This document shows, in pieces, positions 43,266-52,876 of a stretch of 64,000 bases of DNA (the stretch's first letter is position 1; the number at the start of each line of letters is the position of its first letter). The stretch covers positions 1,122,364 through 1,186,363 of the forward strand of contig NZ_CP098747.1 of NCBI RefSeq assembly GCF_023746535.1, given 5' to 3'. Source of the stretch: Sneathiella marina. Lineage in GTDB: Bacteria; Pseudomonadota; Alphaproteobacteria; Sneathiellales; Sneathiellaceae. Below the pieces are notes generated by a model, which was given only the letters and a program-made list of their open reading frames with translations, did no database searches and was not told the DNA's origin. Position numbers and translations under genes: made by a program.

Positions 43266-44342
43266 ATGGCAAAAATTACGCTCTCACATCTCAAGCATAG
43301 CTATGAACCTCAGCCGAAAGGCCCGGAAGATTATGCGTTGCAGGAAATTGACCTGGATTGGCAAGATGGCGGTGCCTATGCCTTGCTAGGGCCATCGGGC
43401 TGTGGAAAATCGACCCTTCTAAATATTATTTCAGGCCTACTGATCCCATCTGAAGGAAAGATACTGTTTGACGATCGAGATGTGACAGCGATGTCGCCTG
43501 ATCAACGCAATATAGCGCAAGTGTTCCAATTTCCCGTTATTTACGACACGATGACAGTCTATGATAATTTAGCGTTTCCTCTTAGAAACCGCGGCGTTGA
43601 GGAAACGGCAGTAAATAAACGCGTTTCTGAGATAGCGGCGATGCTTGAAGTCGAAGACATTCTTAACCGCCGTGCCTCGGGATTGTCTCCTGACAACAAG
43701 CAGAAAATTTCAATGGGACGCGGGTTAGTACGAGACGATGTGAATGTTGTGATGTTCGATGAGCCACTAACCGTAATTGATCCACATCTTAAATGGAAAC
43801 TCCGATCCAAGCTGAAAGAACTACATCATCGTGTAAACGCGACAATGATCTATGTCACCCACGATCAGACTGAAGCCTTGACGTTTGCTGATCGTGTTGT
43901 TGTCATGGATGAAGGTCAGGTTGTTCAAATTGGTACTCCTGTTGAGTTGTTTGAACGTCCGGAACATACGTTCGTTGGCCATTTTATCGGATCTCCCGGA
44001 ATGAATATTATTCCTTGTATGATTGAAGGGGGTGCTGCGAAATTTATGGGTCAAATTATAGATTTAGAAGGACCAATTAAGTCTGGTGTTTCTACAAATT
44101 GTGAAATCGGTATAAGGCCGGAATTTATTTCCTTTGGAGAATCTAGCTTGCGAGGGACGGTCAAGAAGGTTTCCGATATTGGCCGCCATAAAGTAGTTGA
44201 GGTTATGTTAGGTGATCATAAAGTTGCTGGCATTATTGAAGATATTGCTCCAGAGAAGGGAGACAACATAGGTGTCATTTTTCAGAAAAATCAAACACGT
44301 GTTTATCGCGATGGCTGGTTAGTAACAGAAAAGGCGGACTGA
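43266..44342 (+). CDS. glpT: Glycerol ABC transporter ATPase GlpT (degenerate signature)
   Basis: A 358-residue ABC ATPase. Walker A GPSGCGKST (42-50), Q-loop Gln88, Walker B MFDE ending at Glu166, and an intact H-loop His199 (YVTHDQTEA). The signature is LSPDN (140-144) instead of LSGGQ. It therefore complements GlpS, which has the opposite defects. I chose ATG 43266 (MAKITLSHL), since the upstream in-frame GTG region overlaps glpS. The C-terminal domain (about 245-358) is MalK-like. Four bases separate it from glpP. Confidence 0.87.
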   Translation: MAKITLSHLKHSYEPQPKGPEDYALQEIDLDWQDGGAYALLGPSGCGKSTLLNIISGLLIPSEGKILFDDRDVTAMSPDQRNIAQVFQFPVIYDTMTVYDNLAFPLRNRGVEETAVNKRVSEIAAMLEVEDILNRRASGLSPDNKQKISMGRGLVRDDVNVVMFDEPLTVIDPHLKWKLRSKLKELHHRVNATMIYVTHDQTEALTFADRVVVMDEGQVVQIGTPVELFERPEHTFVGHFIGSPGMNIIPCMIEGGAAKFMGQIIDLEGPIKSGVSTNCEIGIRPEFISFGESSLRGTVKKVSDIGRHKVVEVMLGDHKVAGIIEDIAPEKGDNIGVIFQKNQTRVYRDGWLVTEKAD

Positions 44343-44346
44343 GGTC

Positions 44347-45216
44347 ATGAGAGCGTATAATCAAAAAGCTTGGATCTTTGTTTTACCGGTTCTATTGCTT
44401 GTTGCCTTCAATGCATTGATTCCGATTATGACGGTGGTAAATTACTCTGTTCAGGAAACATTTGGAGACAATGTATTTTTCTGGCAAGGGTTAGATTGGT
44501 TCGAACAACTTTTGCGTTCTGACAGGTTTCATGCGGCGCTCGGGCGCCAATTCCTGTTTACAGGGTTGATATTGTTGATCGAGATACCTTTGGGTGTGGC
44601 TGTGGCCCTTTCCATGCCACGAAAAGGAATTTGGGTTCCCGTATGTCTTGTTACCATGGCGTTGCCAATGCTAATTCCATGGAACGTTGTCGGTGCCATG
44701 TGGAATATATTTACCTTGCCTGATATTGGTCTTCTTGGATATTTCTTCAATAATGTACTGGGTGTTTCCTACGACATGACGCAGGATCCGCTTGCCGCCT
44801 GGATCACGATCGTAACAATGGATGTCTGGCATTGGACTTCACTGGTGGTATTGCTTAGCTATGCCGGATTGGTTTCAATCCCCGACGATTATTATCGTGC
44901 GGCCCGAATTGATGGAGCCTCCAATTTTGCAGTATTCAGATATATTCAATTACCGAAAATGAAGACTGTTTTGACGATCGCGATATTACTTCGCTTTATG
45001 GACAGCTTCAATATCTACACGGAACCTTTCGTCTTAACGGGTGGTGGGCCGGGCAATTCAACAACATTACTATCAATCGATCTGGTGAAAATAGCGCTCG
45101 GCCAATTTGATTTGGGGCCTGCTGCTGCCATGTCCCTTATCTATTTTGCGATCACCTTGTTGGTGAGCTGGGTATTCTATTCTGTGATGAATAATCAATC
45201 GGACGAGGCGGGGTAG
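44347..45216 (+). CDS. glpP: Glycerol ABC transporter permease GlpP
   Basis: A 289-residue MalF-type inner-membrane permease with six predicted helices. The EAA loop that docks on the ATPase is DDYYRAARIDGASNFAVFRY near residue 178-200, followed by ILLRFMDSF. It starts 4 bases after glpT (ATG 44347) and ends 5 bases before glpQ, in one operon. Confidence 0.9.
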   Translation: MRAYNQKAWIFVLPVLLLVAFNALIPIMTVVNYSVQETFGDNVFFWQGLDWFEQLLRSDRFHAALGRQFLFTGLILLIEIPLGVAVALSMPRKGIWVPVCLVTMALPMLIPWNVVGAMWNIFTLPDIGLLGYFFNNVLGVSYDMTQDPLAAWITIVTMDVWHWTSLVVLLSYAGLVSIPDDYYRAARIDGASNFAVFRYIQLPKMKTVLTIAILLRFMDSFNIYTEPFVLTGGGPGNSTTLLSIDLVKIALGQFDLGPAAAMSLIYFAITLLVSWVFYSVMNNQSDEAG

Positions 45217-45221
45217 AAAAA

Positions 45222-46019
45222 ATGCAAAAGCGAAATATTGTTTCGATTCTCTATATTCTGTTCCTCCTGCTGCCAATTTATTGGCTTGTGGCAATGAGTT
45301 TCAAGACAACCAACGAAATTCTTGCCGGTTTTTCCCTTTTCCCACAAACTTGGACCATTGAAAACTATAAGACAATTTTCACTGACCCAACCTGGTACTG
45401 GGGATACATAAATTCAATTATCTATGTATCACTTAACACCGTGATTTCAGTTTGCGTCGCGCTTCCAGCAGCCTATGCTTTTTCACGCTACCGTTTCTTG
45501 GGTGATAGAACTTTATTCTTTTGGCTCCTAACAAACAGAATGGCGCCTGCTGCAGTATTTGCCCTGCCATTTTTCCAGCTTTATTCATCTGTTAGCTTGT
45601 TCGATACTCATCTTGCTGTCGCTTTGGCGCATTGTTTATTTAACATTCCGTTAGCGGTCTGGATTTTGGAAGGTTTCATGGCCAGTGTCCCCAAAGAGCT
45701 GGACGAGACAGCCTATGTTGATGGCTATTCCTTCCTGCGTTTTTTCACGACAATTTTTATTCCGACTATTAAGGCTGGTGTAGGTGTTGCCGCATTTTTT
45801 TGCTTCATGTTCTCATGGGTAGAATTATTGCTAGCAAAAACACTAACTGCTGTTGCCGCGAAACCAATTGCGGCTATCATGACCAAAACCGCATCTTCGG
45901 CGGGATATGAACTTGGCTTGCTCGCCGCTGCAGGGACGCTGACTATTATTCCTGGCGCGATCGTCATCTATTTCGTTCGCAATTATATTGCCAAGGGCTT
46001 CGCGATGGGCAGGGTTTGA
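45222..46019 (+). CDS. glpQ: Glycerol ABC transporter permease GlpQ
   Basis: A 265-residue MalG-type permease with six helices. The EAA loop is PKELDETAYVDGYSFLRFFT near residue 152. It forms the channel with GlpP. The gene name glpQ here is the transporter gene of Rhizobium, not the periplasmic glycerophosphodiester phosphodiesterase of the same name. The small GlpU gene follows 46 bases downstream. Confidence 0.9.
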   Translation: MQKRNIVSILYILFLLLPIYWLVAMSFKTTNEILAGFSLFPQTWTIENYKTIFTDPTWYWGYINSIIYVSLNTVISVCVALPAAYAFSRYRFLGDRTLFFWLLTNRMAPAAVFALPFFQLYSSVSLFDTHLAVALAHCLFNIPLAVWILEGFMASVPKELDETAYVDGYSFLRFFTTIFIPTIKAGVGVAAFFCFMFSWVELLLAKTLTAVAAKPIAAIMTKTASSAGYELGLLAAAGTLTIIPGAIVIYFVRNYIAKGFAMGRV

Positions 46020-46065
46020 TGCGCAGCGCTACTAATCACGTAATTAGGGAAGTGGAGTGCCGAAA

Positions 46066-46344
46066 ATGTTAAGCTGGATGGCGTGGACCTGGCCCACAGC
46101 CATAGCCTTTATCGCCTTGTTTTCGGCAATGGGTTTATTGACTGTGCAGGAAATTAGATCTCCGGGTCAAAGTGAGCGGCGAGGGGTCCTTGGGCTTAAA
46201 ACCACTCGTGGTGATCGATTGTTTTTAACGCTCTTGGGATCGGCTTATATATTCCTTGCTTGGCTTGGTTTCTTTGGGCAACCACTTTGGTGGCCTACTG
46301 GTATTGCTATTCTTTGGGGAATTTTTTGCTTTCGTAAAGTGTGA
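46066..46344 (+). CDS. glpU: Small membrane protein of the glycerol transporter (DUF2160)
   Basis: A 92-residue protein with two membrane segments (about 6-24 and 50-90) joined by a basic loop (IRSPGQSERRGVLGLKTTRG). This matches the small DUF2160-type GlpU subunit, whose role in the glycerol transporter is not known. Start ATG 46066; an in-frame GTG at 46057 adds three residues and cannot be excluded. It closes the glp operon. Confidence 0.78.
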   Translation: MLSWMAWTWPTAIAFIALFSAMGLLTVQEIRSPGQSERRGVLGLKTTRGDRLFLTLLGSAYIFLAWLGFFGQPLWWPTGIAILWGIFCFRKV

Positions 46345-46457
46345 GAAGTTGCCTATCAACTAAAATATTAGTATATATATAATATAAGTATTCTGAATGG
46401 TTTGGAGAGACCGCTCAAATCACGAAATTCTCTTTTTTAGTAATGGACATATTTTAG

Positions 46458-46853
46458 ATGCGGCAAAAGAAAGACAACTCCCTCCTAACTGAAGTAGAGT
46501 TAGAATTTATGAACGCAGTGTGGGCAATTGGTGAAGGCACCGTCCGGGAAGTGATGAATAATCTTTCGCCACCCCGTGAGCTTGCCTACACTTCTGCATC
46601 GACAATTATGCGTATTCTGGAACAGAAAAAATTTCTGGTTAGTGCCAAAACAGAAAAATCGTTTGTTTATTCTCCAACCATTGATAAGGCTGACTATCAG
46701 TCGAAAACCTTGCAGCATCTATCAGCAAAATTGTTCAATAATACGCCTTCTTCACTCGTGGCGAGATTGGTTGACGATGAAAACTTATCTGATGATGCCC
46801 TGCAGGAGATAAGGGATTTACTAGACATAAGGCTGAGGACAAATGACACCTGA
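46458..46853 (+). CDS. BlaI/MecI/CopY-family repressor
   Basis: A 131-residue winged-helix repressor. N-terminal HTH about 8-75 (LTEVELEFMNAVWAIGEGTV then TSASTIMRILEQKKFLVS). The C-terminal dimerisation part ends LLDIRLRTNDT. Such repressors are cleaved when a BlaR1-type membrane protease is activated. The gene overlaps the peptidase gene by 11 bases, which is the typical arrangement. No beta-lactamase, penicillin-binding protein or copper gene follows, so the target is unknown. Confidence 0.88.
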   Translation: MRQKKDNSLLTEVELEFMNAVWAIGEGTVREVMNNLSPPRELAYTSASTIMRILEQKKFLVSAKTEKSFVYSPTIDKADYQSKTLQHLSAKLFNNTPSSLVARLVDDENLSDDALQEIRDLLDIRLRTNDT

Positions 46854-47946
46854 TACCGTTCTTAATGTATTCATTGACGTCAATATACTTCTATTGGTGG
46901 CCTGTTTAGTATGGACTACAGCATTGGTAATATTTCCACTCATTGGATTGAAAAGTACTTTTAGAACGCAGCTGTTTCTTCTTAATGGTAGCATTGGCGC
47001 CATCATTTTATGCCCGATTTTCGTCTATTTGTTTAGCGAATGGACATCGCAAAATTCACTGAACTTATCTGATCTTGTTGTAGCAAATTACCTTAACGGA
47101 AATTTTCAGGTGGATGCTGAACAATTGGAATCAGCGCTTGGATTTCGGGAAGAAATGGTGAGAGAGGTAGTAAGTCTAAAATCTTTCGCCGCACAAATTC
47201 TGGTCGGAACATTTTCTATCATTTCGGCAGTGTTATTTTCGCGACTGCTATATCAAGGTTATCGACTTTGGACGCAGCTTAAAGATAGCTATTTATTAAA
47301 ACGTATAGGCAATATTTATATTTTAGTGAGTGATGAGATATCTATTCCTTACTCTACACGTGATTTGACACGCCGTTATATTGTAATTCCTGAGGAAATG
47401 TTGACGCGTCAGCTTGACCTCAAAATTGCCATCACACACGAATTACAGCATTTTCGACAAAAAGATATCGAATGGGAATTTTTCCTGGAAGTATTGAAAC
47501 CGCTGTTATTTTGGAATCCCGTTTATTATGTATGGTGCGCCCAAGTGCGGCGATTGCGTGAATATGCATGCGACCAGATTATAGTCAATCGCTCGCCTTA
47601 TGGCATTAGGGCCTATTGTGAATGCCTTTTGAGAACAAGCCGTTCACAATCCAAATCAAAACGTAGCAATCGTATTCGATTGCCGTCTGTTGCGCTTGTC
47701 GATAAGTGTGATTCAGATAAATCGAAAAGAAGCCTTTTGCGCAAACGTATTTTGATGATGACGAATGCGCACGAAAATAAAGGTTCAAATTTAGTATCCG
47801 TGTTTGCTTCAATATCAGTTTTCGGAATTGTATTCACGACATCCGTTCTAATGCAAAACCCGAAGGACTGGTCTCATGATCGATTAATGCTGTCGACTAT
47901 CATTAATCTGGAGCGTATGAATACAATAAATAATGTTGCGAGGTAA
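46843..47946 (+). CDS. M56-family membrane metallopeptidase (BlaR1-like) without a penicillin sensor
   Basis: A 367-residue integral membrane zinc protease. Segments at about 10-34, 48-66, 115-137 and a last one at about 313-332. The zinc motif is HELQH (199-203) with a third ligand Glu240 in REYACD. Compared with BlaR1 it lacks the long C-terminal penicillin-binding sensor domain, ending about 35 residues after the last helix. It pairs with the BlaI-type repressor upstream, so signal sensing must come from elsewhere or a short periplasmic tail. The gene is followed by IS debris, and a downstream target may have been lost. Confidence 0.85.
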   Translation: MTPDTVLNVFIDVNILLLVACLVWTTALVIFPLIGLKSTFRTQLFLLNGSIGAIILCPIFVYLFSEWTSQNSLNLSDLVVANYLNGNFQVDAEQLESALGFREEMVREVVSLKSFAAQILVGTFSIISAVLFSRLLYQGYRLWTQLKDSYLLKRIGNIYILVSDEISIPYSTRDLTRRYIVIPEEMLTRQLDLKIAITHELQHFRQKDIEWEFFLEVLKPLLFWNPVYYVWCAQVRRLREYACDQIIVNRSPYGIRAYCECLLRTSRSQSKSKRSNRIRLPSVALVDKCDSDKSKRSLLRKRILMMTNAHENKGSNLVSVFASISVFGIVFTTSVLMQNPKDWSHDRLMLSTIINLERMNTINNVAR

Positions 47947-47978
47947 ATCGATCCTGCAACACCAACACTGCTAAAAAT

Positions 47979-47997
47979 TGGGTTGTCACGTTAATTT
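47979..47997. repeat. Diverged IS6 type A terminal repeat
   Basis: TGGGTTGTCACGTTAATTT lies 23 bases left of IS copy A3 and differs from the consensus at several places. It is the remains of an earlier insertion. Confidence 0.55.
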
Positions 47998-48019
47998 ATA
48001 GCAGACGCAGAATTTCTTG

Positions 48020-48823
48020 GGCATTGTCACATTAACTAACTGCAGGTGCTGAGAATTCTCAGTGAAATTATTTAGGCTGTGGCACTTGCAGATTCCCAAA
48101 CGCGGAATGCTTCAACTCGGCATTCCTTGAAGTATTTTCGCGTAACTAAGTGACGTTGTAGATAAAAGTTATTGTGAGAGGCTGATTGGATTTTGAGAAA
48201 TCTCTGGGCGGACCCTGGTGATTTAAACCTTTGCATTTTTCGTTCCCGTCGCCTGACGGGTAGATGTGAGTTTTCTGCCCGATTGTTAGATCGTTTGTTG
48301 TCAATATGTTCAGCGGCTAAGCCTAAAGCTCGAAATACTTTGTGAAATGATTTCAATTTATCTGTTATTATTTGAATAGGCGCAAAGCCTTGTTTTTTGA
48401 GTAGTTTACGCAACAGTTTCAAGGCTGCTTTGGTGTTTCGTTTTGGCTGTACAAGGAAGTCCAGGACCTCGCCTTCACTATCTACGGCACGCTAAAGGAA
48501 ATACCGCTTGCCTCTAATAACAATGACCATTTCATCCAGATGCCAGACTTCAGTGGGAGTAGGGCGCGTCAATCTAAGATTTCTGGCTATTGGTTTGCCA
48601 AATTTACGAAACCATCGTCGGGCAGTCTCGTAGGAAATATCCATACCGCGCTCTGCAAGTAGATCCTCGATGTCTCGATAACTAAGTGTAAACCGAGCGT
48701 ACAGCCAAACTGCATGCTGAATGATAAAAGGTGGGAAACGATGCCGGGAATATGAGATCTTTTTCATCGAAGAAGACTAATTCAACACCAGATCCTTTTT
48801 CACGAAGTTAATGTGACAACACC
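48020..48823 (-). mobile_element. IS6-family insertion sequence, type A copy 3
   Basis: 804-bp element with left end GGCATTGTCACATTAACTA (48020-48038) and right end AAGTTAATGTGACAACACC (48805-48823). One transposase frame on the minus strand, interrupted by a single stop. Flanks do not match. Confidence 0.92.
48072..48767 (-). pseudogene. IS6-family transposase with a single amber codon (type A3)
   Basis: The frame of 231 codons is continuous from ATG 48767 except for TAG at 48489-48491, where relatives have Trp (FLWRAVDSEGE reads FL-stop-RAVDSEGE). The catalytic blocks WHLDE, TDKLKSF and RAENSH are all present. Trp TGG to TAG is a one-base change. It is inactive unless suppressed. Confidence 0.9.
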
Positions 48824-48879
48824 CCCCAAACAGCCATATGTTACTCCTCTATTTGATTCTTTTAATCGTAAATGAATGT

Positions 48880-50106
48880 TTATACGGTCAAAGCTTTGAG
48901 ATAGAAGGTCTTCATTTTACCTTTACCTTTGATGTCAACAGATCCTCGCGGTTCAAAAATGAATTGATCTTTCAGGGATGAGGCAAATTCGTCTGTGACC
49001 TGGATGTGTCCAACTTCGCTGGTCGCTTCCATTCGGGCGGCGATGTTGACTGCATCTCCCCACAGGTCATACGCGAACTTTTTGTTACCGATCACGCCGG
49101 CGACGACGGATCCCGTATTTATCCCGATCCGCAGTTGAAGCGCATCTCCCGTTACGGGGTCTTTGAATTGAGAGACAACATTTTTCATTTCCAGGGCAAG
49201 CTCTGCCATGGTTTTTTCCGGATTGGGATCAGGGTTTGGAACGCCGGCGACAATCATATAGGCATCTCCAATGGTTTTAATTTTTTCAACGCCGTATTTA
49301 ACAACCAGTTTGTCAATCTGGTTAAAGACCTTGTTCAAGAGTTTCACGAGTTCTGCCGGCGCCAAGCGGTCGGACATTTGTGTAAAGCCGACAATATCGG
49401 CGAAGAGTACGGCCACTTTATCGTGGTCATCCGCAATCATGTCATCAGAAAACTTCAAACGTTCAGCAATAGGGGCGGGTAGAATGTTGAGCAGCAAGCG
49501 CTCGCTTTCCCCGTAGGCTGTCGCAATTTCTTCTTCGGCTCGGGCCGATGCGCGAATAAAAGGAAGTACCATTATCATAACATATATTGGCCAGGAAAAC
49601 ATCGAGCTGATGACCATGGTGTCCGCCCATTCTGGCGGCACCGTATAAATGGGAGGATTATGGACGGAATAAAACATGACGGATGCCGCCGTTGTCAGAA
49701 CAATGGACGCAAAAAAGATCGATATTCGCAATTTGTAGAAAGGTTGAACAAAGAGCAAAACGACGACAAGGAAAGCGAAATTCTGAAACCCGTAATCGTT
49801 GCCGACGCAAATGGTTGCCGCAATGCCATGAGCGACAAGCTCTATAATTGCTCCCCAGAATGCGGTTCGATAGAACCCCTTATTCAATAGGAGAAGCGCC
49901 ACCACAAAAATGAAAATACTGGCGATATTGAACACCGCCATAAAATAAACACCCGTCTGGTAAAACATCTGCAGCGTCATGGCATGGCCCAGAGCAGCGA
50001 TCAGGTAAAAGATTTTCCAGTAGACATGATAACGAACCATATCTTTAGGCACATTGGAGGGGGCTGTCGTCAACCAGATCATTGCACGATTTATGTAAGA
50101 GTGCAT
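48880..50106 (-). CDS. Membrane-bound class III adenylate cyclase
   Basis: A 408-residue protein with six membrane helices (about 28-185) and a C-terminal class III cyclase domain (about 215-400). Catalytic features: VLFADIVGFTQMSDR with the first metal Asp, KTIGDAYMIVAG with the substrate Lys, and DLWGDAVNIAARM with Asp and Asn-Arg. The Lys-Asp pair indicates ATP, thus cAMP, rather than GTP. I chose ATG 50106, which has GGAG 7 bases upstream; ATG 50112 is possible. It overlaps the SRPBCC gene by 62 bases, so it is translationally coupled to it. Confidence 0.88.
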   Translation of the reverse strand: MHSYINRAMIWLTTAPSNVPKDMVRYHVYWKIFYLIAALGHAMTLQMFYQTGVYFMAVFNIASIFIFVVALLLLNKGFYRTAFWGAIIELVAHGIAATICVGNDYGFQNFAFLVVVLLFVQPFYKLRISIFFASIVLTTAASVMFYSVHNPPIYTVPPEWADTMVISSMFSWPIYVMIMVLPFIRASARAEEEIATAYGESERLLLNILPAPIAERLKFSDDMIADDHDKVAVLFADIVGFTQMSDRLAPAELVKLLNKVFNQIDKLVVKYGVEKIKTIGDAYMIVAGVPNPDPNPEKTMAELALEMKNVVSQFKDPVTGDALQLRIGINTGSVVAGVIGNKKFAYDLWGDAVNIAARMEATSEVGHIQVTDEFASSLKDQFIFEPRGSVDIKGKGKMKTFYLKALTV

Positions 50107-50623
50107 TGTCATGCTCCTTCATCGCTTTGATATCTGCAACGCGTTTCTTCAGCGCCTTATGCATTCTGTCATAGGCGTCGGATACCCAGCTTGCGTCCCA
50201 GAAGGGGATGAACAGGCCGTGAAATTCTTCATGTGTGGAAATTCTGGTCCCCCCGTTCTCAGGTTTGAAGGTATGTGTCAGGTCAAATGTCATAATCCAC
50301 GGAATCCCGCCGTAAAGATTAATTTCGCTGTTTTTGACCAATTCCTTCACAGTTAGAGAGATGGTCATAGGGTCGGAATTTGGCGATTGCATTTGAATGT
50401 TCAGTTTGTCTCCGGCCTGAAAGTTTCCGTCAACATGTGTGAAAAAGGGGTTCCAGTCCCCGTAACTTTCTGCATCCATTAAGACGGACCAGACAGCCTG
50501 CGGGCTGGCCGGGATAAATAACTCGGCGTCAGCTGTTTTTTTGAAGGAACATCCGCTCATCAGCGCCATGATGAGTGCCACCCCAAGTAGTTCTGGAAAA
50601 TACTTGAATTTCGTGGGGATCAT
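50045..50623 (-). CDS. SRPBCC-fold lipoprotein
   Basis: A 192-residue lipoprotein: signal with lipobox MSGC, modified Cys about residue 25. The mature part is an SRPBCC/START-like hydrophobic-pocket domain ([20 protein letters not shown], then DWNPFF and [12 protein letters not shown]). Such proteins often accompany molybdenum hydroxylases (as CoxG does), although those are cytoplasmic and this one is exported. It lies 15 bases after the molybdopterin subunit gene and its 3' end overlaps the adenylate cyclase gene. Confidence 0.8.
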   Translation of the reverse strand: MIPTKFKYFPELLGVALIMALMSGCSFKKTADAELFIPASPQAVWSVLMDAESYGDWNPFFTHVDGNFQAGDKLNIQMQSPNSDPMTISLTVKELVKNSEINLYGGIPWIMTFDLTHTFKPENGGTRISTHEEFHGLFIPFWDASWVSDAYDRMHKALKKRVADIKAMKEHDNALLHKSCNDLVDDSPLQCA

Positions 50624-50638
50624 TTACGGCCGATCCCT

Positions 50639-52876
50639 TCACACGAACTCTATGTGGTTTGACAGGGGAAGTTCCCTGATGCGGAGGCCCGTCGCGGTAA
50701 AAATGGCATTGCCAAGAGCGGGGGCGATGGGCGGCAAGCCCGGCTCCCCGACACCTGTTGGATCGGACTTGCTGGGGACAATATGAACTTCTATTTCAGG
50801 CGCCTTGTCCATTCTCAGCATTTCATAATCGTGGAAATTACTTTGCTCGACCTCTCCCTTATCAAGGGTGATCTCGCCGTAAAGGGCTGCAGTCATCCCG
50901 TATATGATGCCGCTTTCCATTTGCTGGCGGACAATATCCGGTGTTACGGCAACGCCGCAATCAACCGCGCAAGTGACTTTGTGGACCTTGATCGCGTCAC
51001 CATCAGTAACGGAAAGCTCGACTATTTGGGCGACGGCTGTTTCAAAGGAATTATGGGCGGCAATACCCTGAAAACGACCCTCTGGCGCCTCTCCCCATCC
51101 GGCTTTTTGGGCCAGCAGCTTCAAGACACCTTGCATGCGTGGGTCATGATTGTTATGGGCGAGACGAAATTCTAGCGGATCCCGGTTTGCCTCATGCGCT
51201 AACTCATCCATAAAACTTTCCGCAAAAAAAGCACTGAAGGAGTGACCCACAGAGCGCCAGTAGCCAATGGGAAGACCGGGATCGACAGTTACATGCCGAA
51301 TATCCTGATTGGGAATATCATAATCACCAAAGAGACCATGGACGCTGGCAGGATTGACAATCAGATTTTCAAACAGCCAGTAGCTGCGTTTGCTTGCCCA
51401 GTCACTTAGACCCCAGGGCAGAAATTCCGGGGCAATGGTTTCCAGATTATCATCGGCGAAATGCGCGGCAACGTTGGCGCCGACACGTGTGGCTGTCCAG
51501 GAGTTGATATTTCCCTGATCATCCAACCCTGCTTTCAATTTGACGAGTGATGCGGGGCGAAAGCGATCATTTTGCATATCTTCCTCGCGGCTCCAGATTA
51601 ATTGGATGGCAACACCGCTTTTCGCGGCGATTGCCGTCGCTTCAGCCACAAAATCCGATGATAGACGACGGCCAAATCCGCCTCCCAGAAATGTCGGATG
51701 GAGCTTTACTTTATCCCGCGGTAATCCGCTATGATGCGCGGCCATGCCCAAGGCCCCATCGGGCATCTGGCTACCCACCCATATATCGCACTGACCGTTT
51801 TCAATACGGGCAGTGCAGTTCATTGGCTCCATGGTGGCGTGAGCCAGATAAGGGGCCCAGTATTTACTTTCGATAATAGCTTCAGACATTTTGAAAGCAG
51901 CGTTCGTATCACCCTGAGAGTGAGCGTTTAGATCATCCTCACTCGTTAAAGCCTCTTCCATCGTCGCCCGAAGTTCGGGGCTTGAAATCGTCGCGAGTTC
52001 CGGTAACTCCCATTCAATCTTTAATAGTTCGGCGGCCTGCTTGGCCTGCCAATGATGTGTCGCCACAACTGCCACGCCGTTAAAAATTTCGACGACTTTG
52101 TGAACTCCCTGTGCCTTCAGTGTTTCAGCGTCACTGAAAGATTTTACCTTACCGCCAGTTACGGGTGCACGGCGTAACGATGCGCGATATAAACCCGGAA
52201 AATCAACATCCAGGGAAAATTGGGCGTTACCAGTAACCTTATCCCAGCCATCCATACGCGCTTGTGTTTGACCGATGACTTTAAATTCACTTTCAGGTTT
52301 GAGGGGCGTTTCTTCCCGAAAAGGTAACTCCGCCGCGGCATTCGCAAACATACCATAGGCGTATACATGTGGACCTGATAGCACGTTGCCATTTTCCATA
52401 CGCAGCTTACTTGCGGACACATCGAGTGTTTTTGCAGCGGCTTGCCGGATACTTTCACGCACATTGGCTGCGACCTGCCTTAGATGAACAAAATGGGCGC
52501 TGAGACTGGTGCTTCCGCCTGTATATTGCAGGCTGGAACTGGGCTTGGCATATGCTTCATGCACGGGGGCGTGGTGGACAATAATCTCATTGGGGCTGAC
52601 TTCCAGCTCTTCAGCGATAAGCGACGTGAGCCCCATATAAACTCCTTGTCCCATTTCAGCGCGCGGCAGATAGAAGTGGATTTCATTCTTCGGTGTGATC
52701 TGAATAAAGGCGTTGTCTGTCATGCCTTCGGATTTTCCAACACGAAGCGGAGCTGCCCTTGCAGAACAACCGCCAAGATGGACGGACGCAATAAGTCCCC
52801 CGCCAGCAATGCCGAATATTTTCAATGCCTGTCGACGCGAAAAATCCAGCTTGGTCTTCGGGTCAGGTCTGCTCAT
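50639..52876 (-). CDS. Molybdopterin-binding subunit of a xanthine dehydrogenase-family hydroxylase (IorB-like)
   Basis: A 745-residue molybdenum hydroxylase large subunit with a twin-arginine signal ([15 protein letters not shown]) at residues 14-28. This is the type found in isoquinoline 1-oxidoreductase and membrane-associated aldehyde oxidases, where electrons go from the Mo site through the [2Fe-2S] subunit to a cytochrome. Molybdopterin-contact blocks include [34 protein letters not shown] and late [18 protein letters not shown] with the catalytic Glu. The start is ATG 52876, overlapping the TGA of the [2Fe-2S] gene by 4 bases. No cytochrome subunit is encoded alongside. Substrate not known. 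Confidence 0.9.
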   Translation of the reverse strand: MSRPDPKTKLDFSRRQALKIFGIAGGGLIASVHLGGCSARAAPLRVGKSEGMTDNAFIQITPKNEIHFYLPRAEMGQGVYMGLTSLIAEELEVSPNEIIVHHAPVHEAYAKPSSSLQYTGGSTSLSAHFVHLRQVAANVRESIRQAAAKTLDVSASKLRMENGNVLSGPHVYAYGMFANAAAELPFREETPLKPESEFKVIGQTQARMDGWDKVTGNAQFSLDVDFPGLYRASLRRAPVTGGKVKSFSDAETLKAQGVHKVVEIFNGVAVVATHHWQAKQAAELLKIEWELPELATISSPELRATMEEALTSEDDLNAHSQGDTNAAFKMSEAIIESKYWAPYLAHATMEPMNCTARIENGQCDIWVGSQMPDGALGMAAHHSGLPRDKVKLHPTFLGGGFGRRLSSDFVAEATAIAAKSGVAIQLIWSREEDMQNDRFRPASLVKLKAGLDDQGNINSWTATRVGANVAAHFADDNLETIAPEFLPWGLSDWASKRSYWLFENLIVNPASVHGLFGDYDIPNQDIRHVTVDPGLPIGYWRSVGHSFSAFFAESFMDELAHEANRDPLEFRLAHNNHDPRMQGVLKLLAQKAGWGEAPEGRFQGIAAHNSFETAVAQIVELSVTDGDAIKVHKVTCAVDCGVAVTPDIVRQQMESGIIYGMTAALYGEITLDKGEVEQSNFHDYEMLRMDKAPEIEVHIVPSKSDPTGVGEPGLPPIAPALGNAIFTATGLRIRELPLSNHIEFV

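Noticed and set aside
46361-46400. AT-rich stretch upstream of the BlaI gene as a BlaI operator
   Set aside because: The arms match poorly and the TACA/TGTA core of known BlaI sites is absent.
33005-48491. In-frame TAG codons in pirin (33005), IS A3 transposase (48489) and the IS3 relic (10669) as a sign of amber recoding
   Set aside because: TAG is used as a normal stop by many genes here (LysR, biotin carboxylase, TRAP binding protein). The three cases replace different residues (Trp twice, probably Gln once) and two of the three are in insertion-sequence debris.
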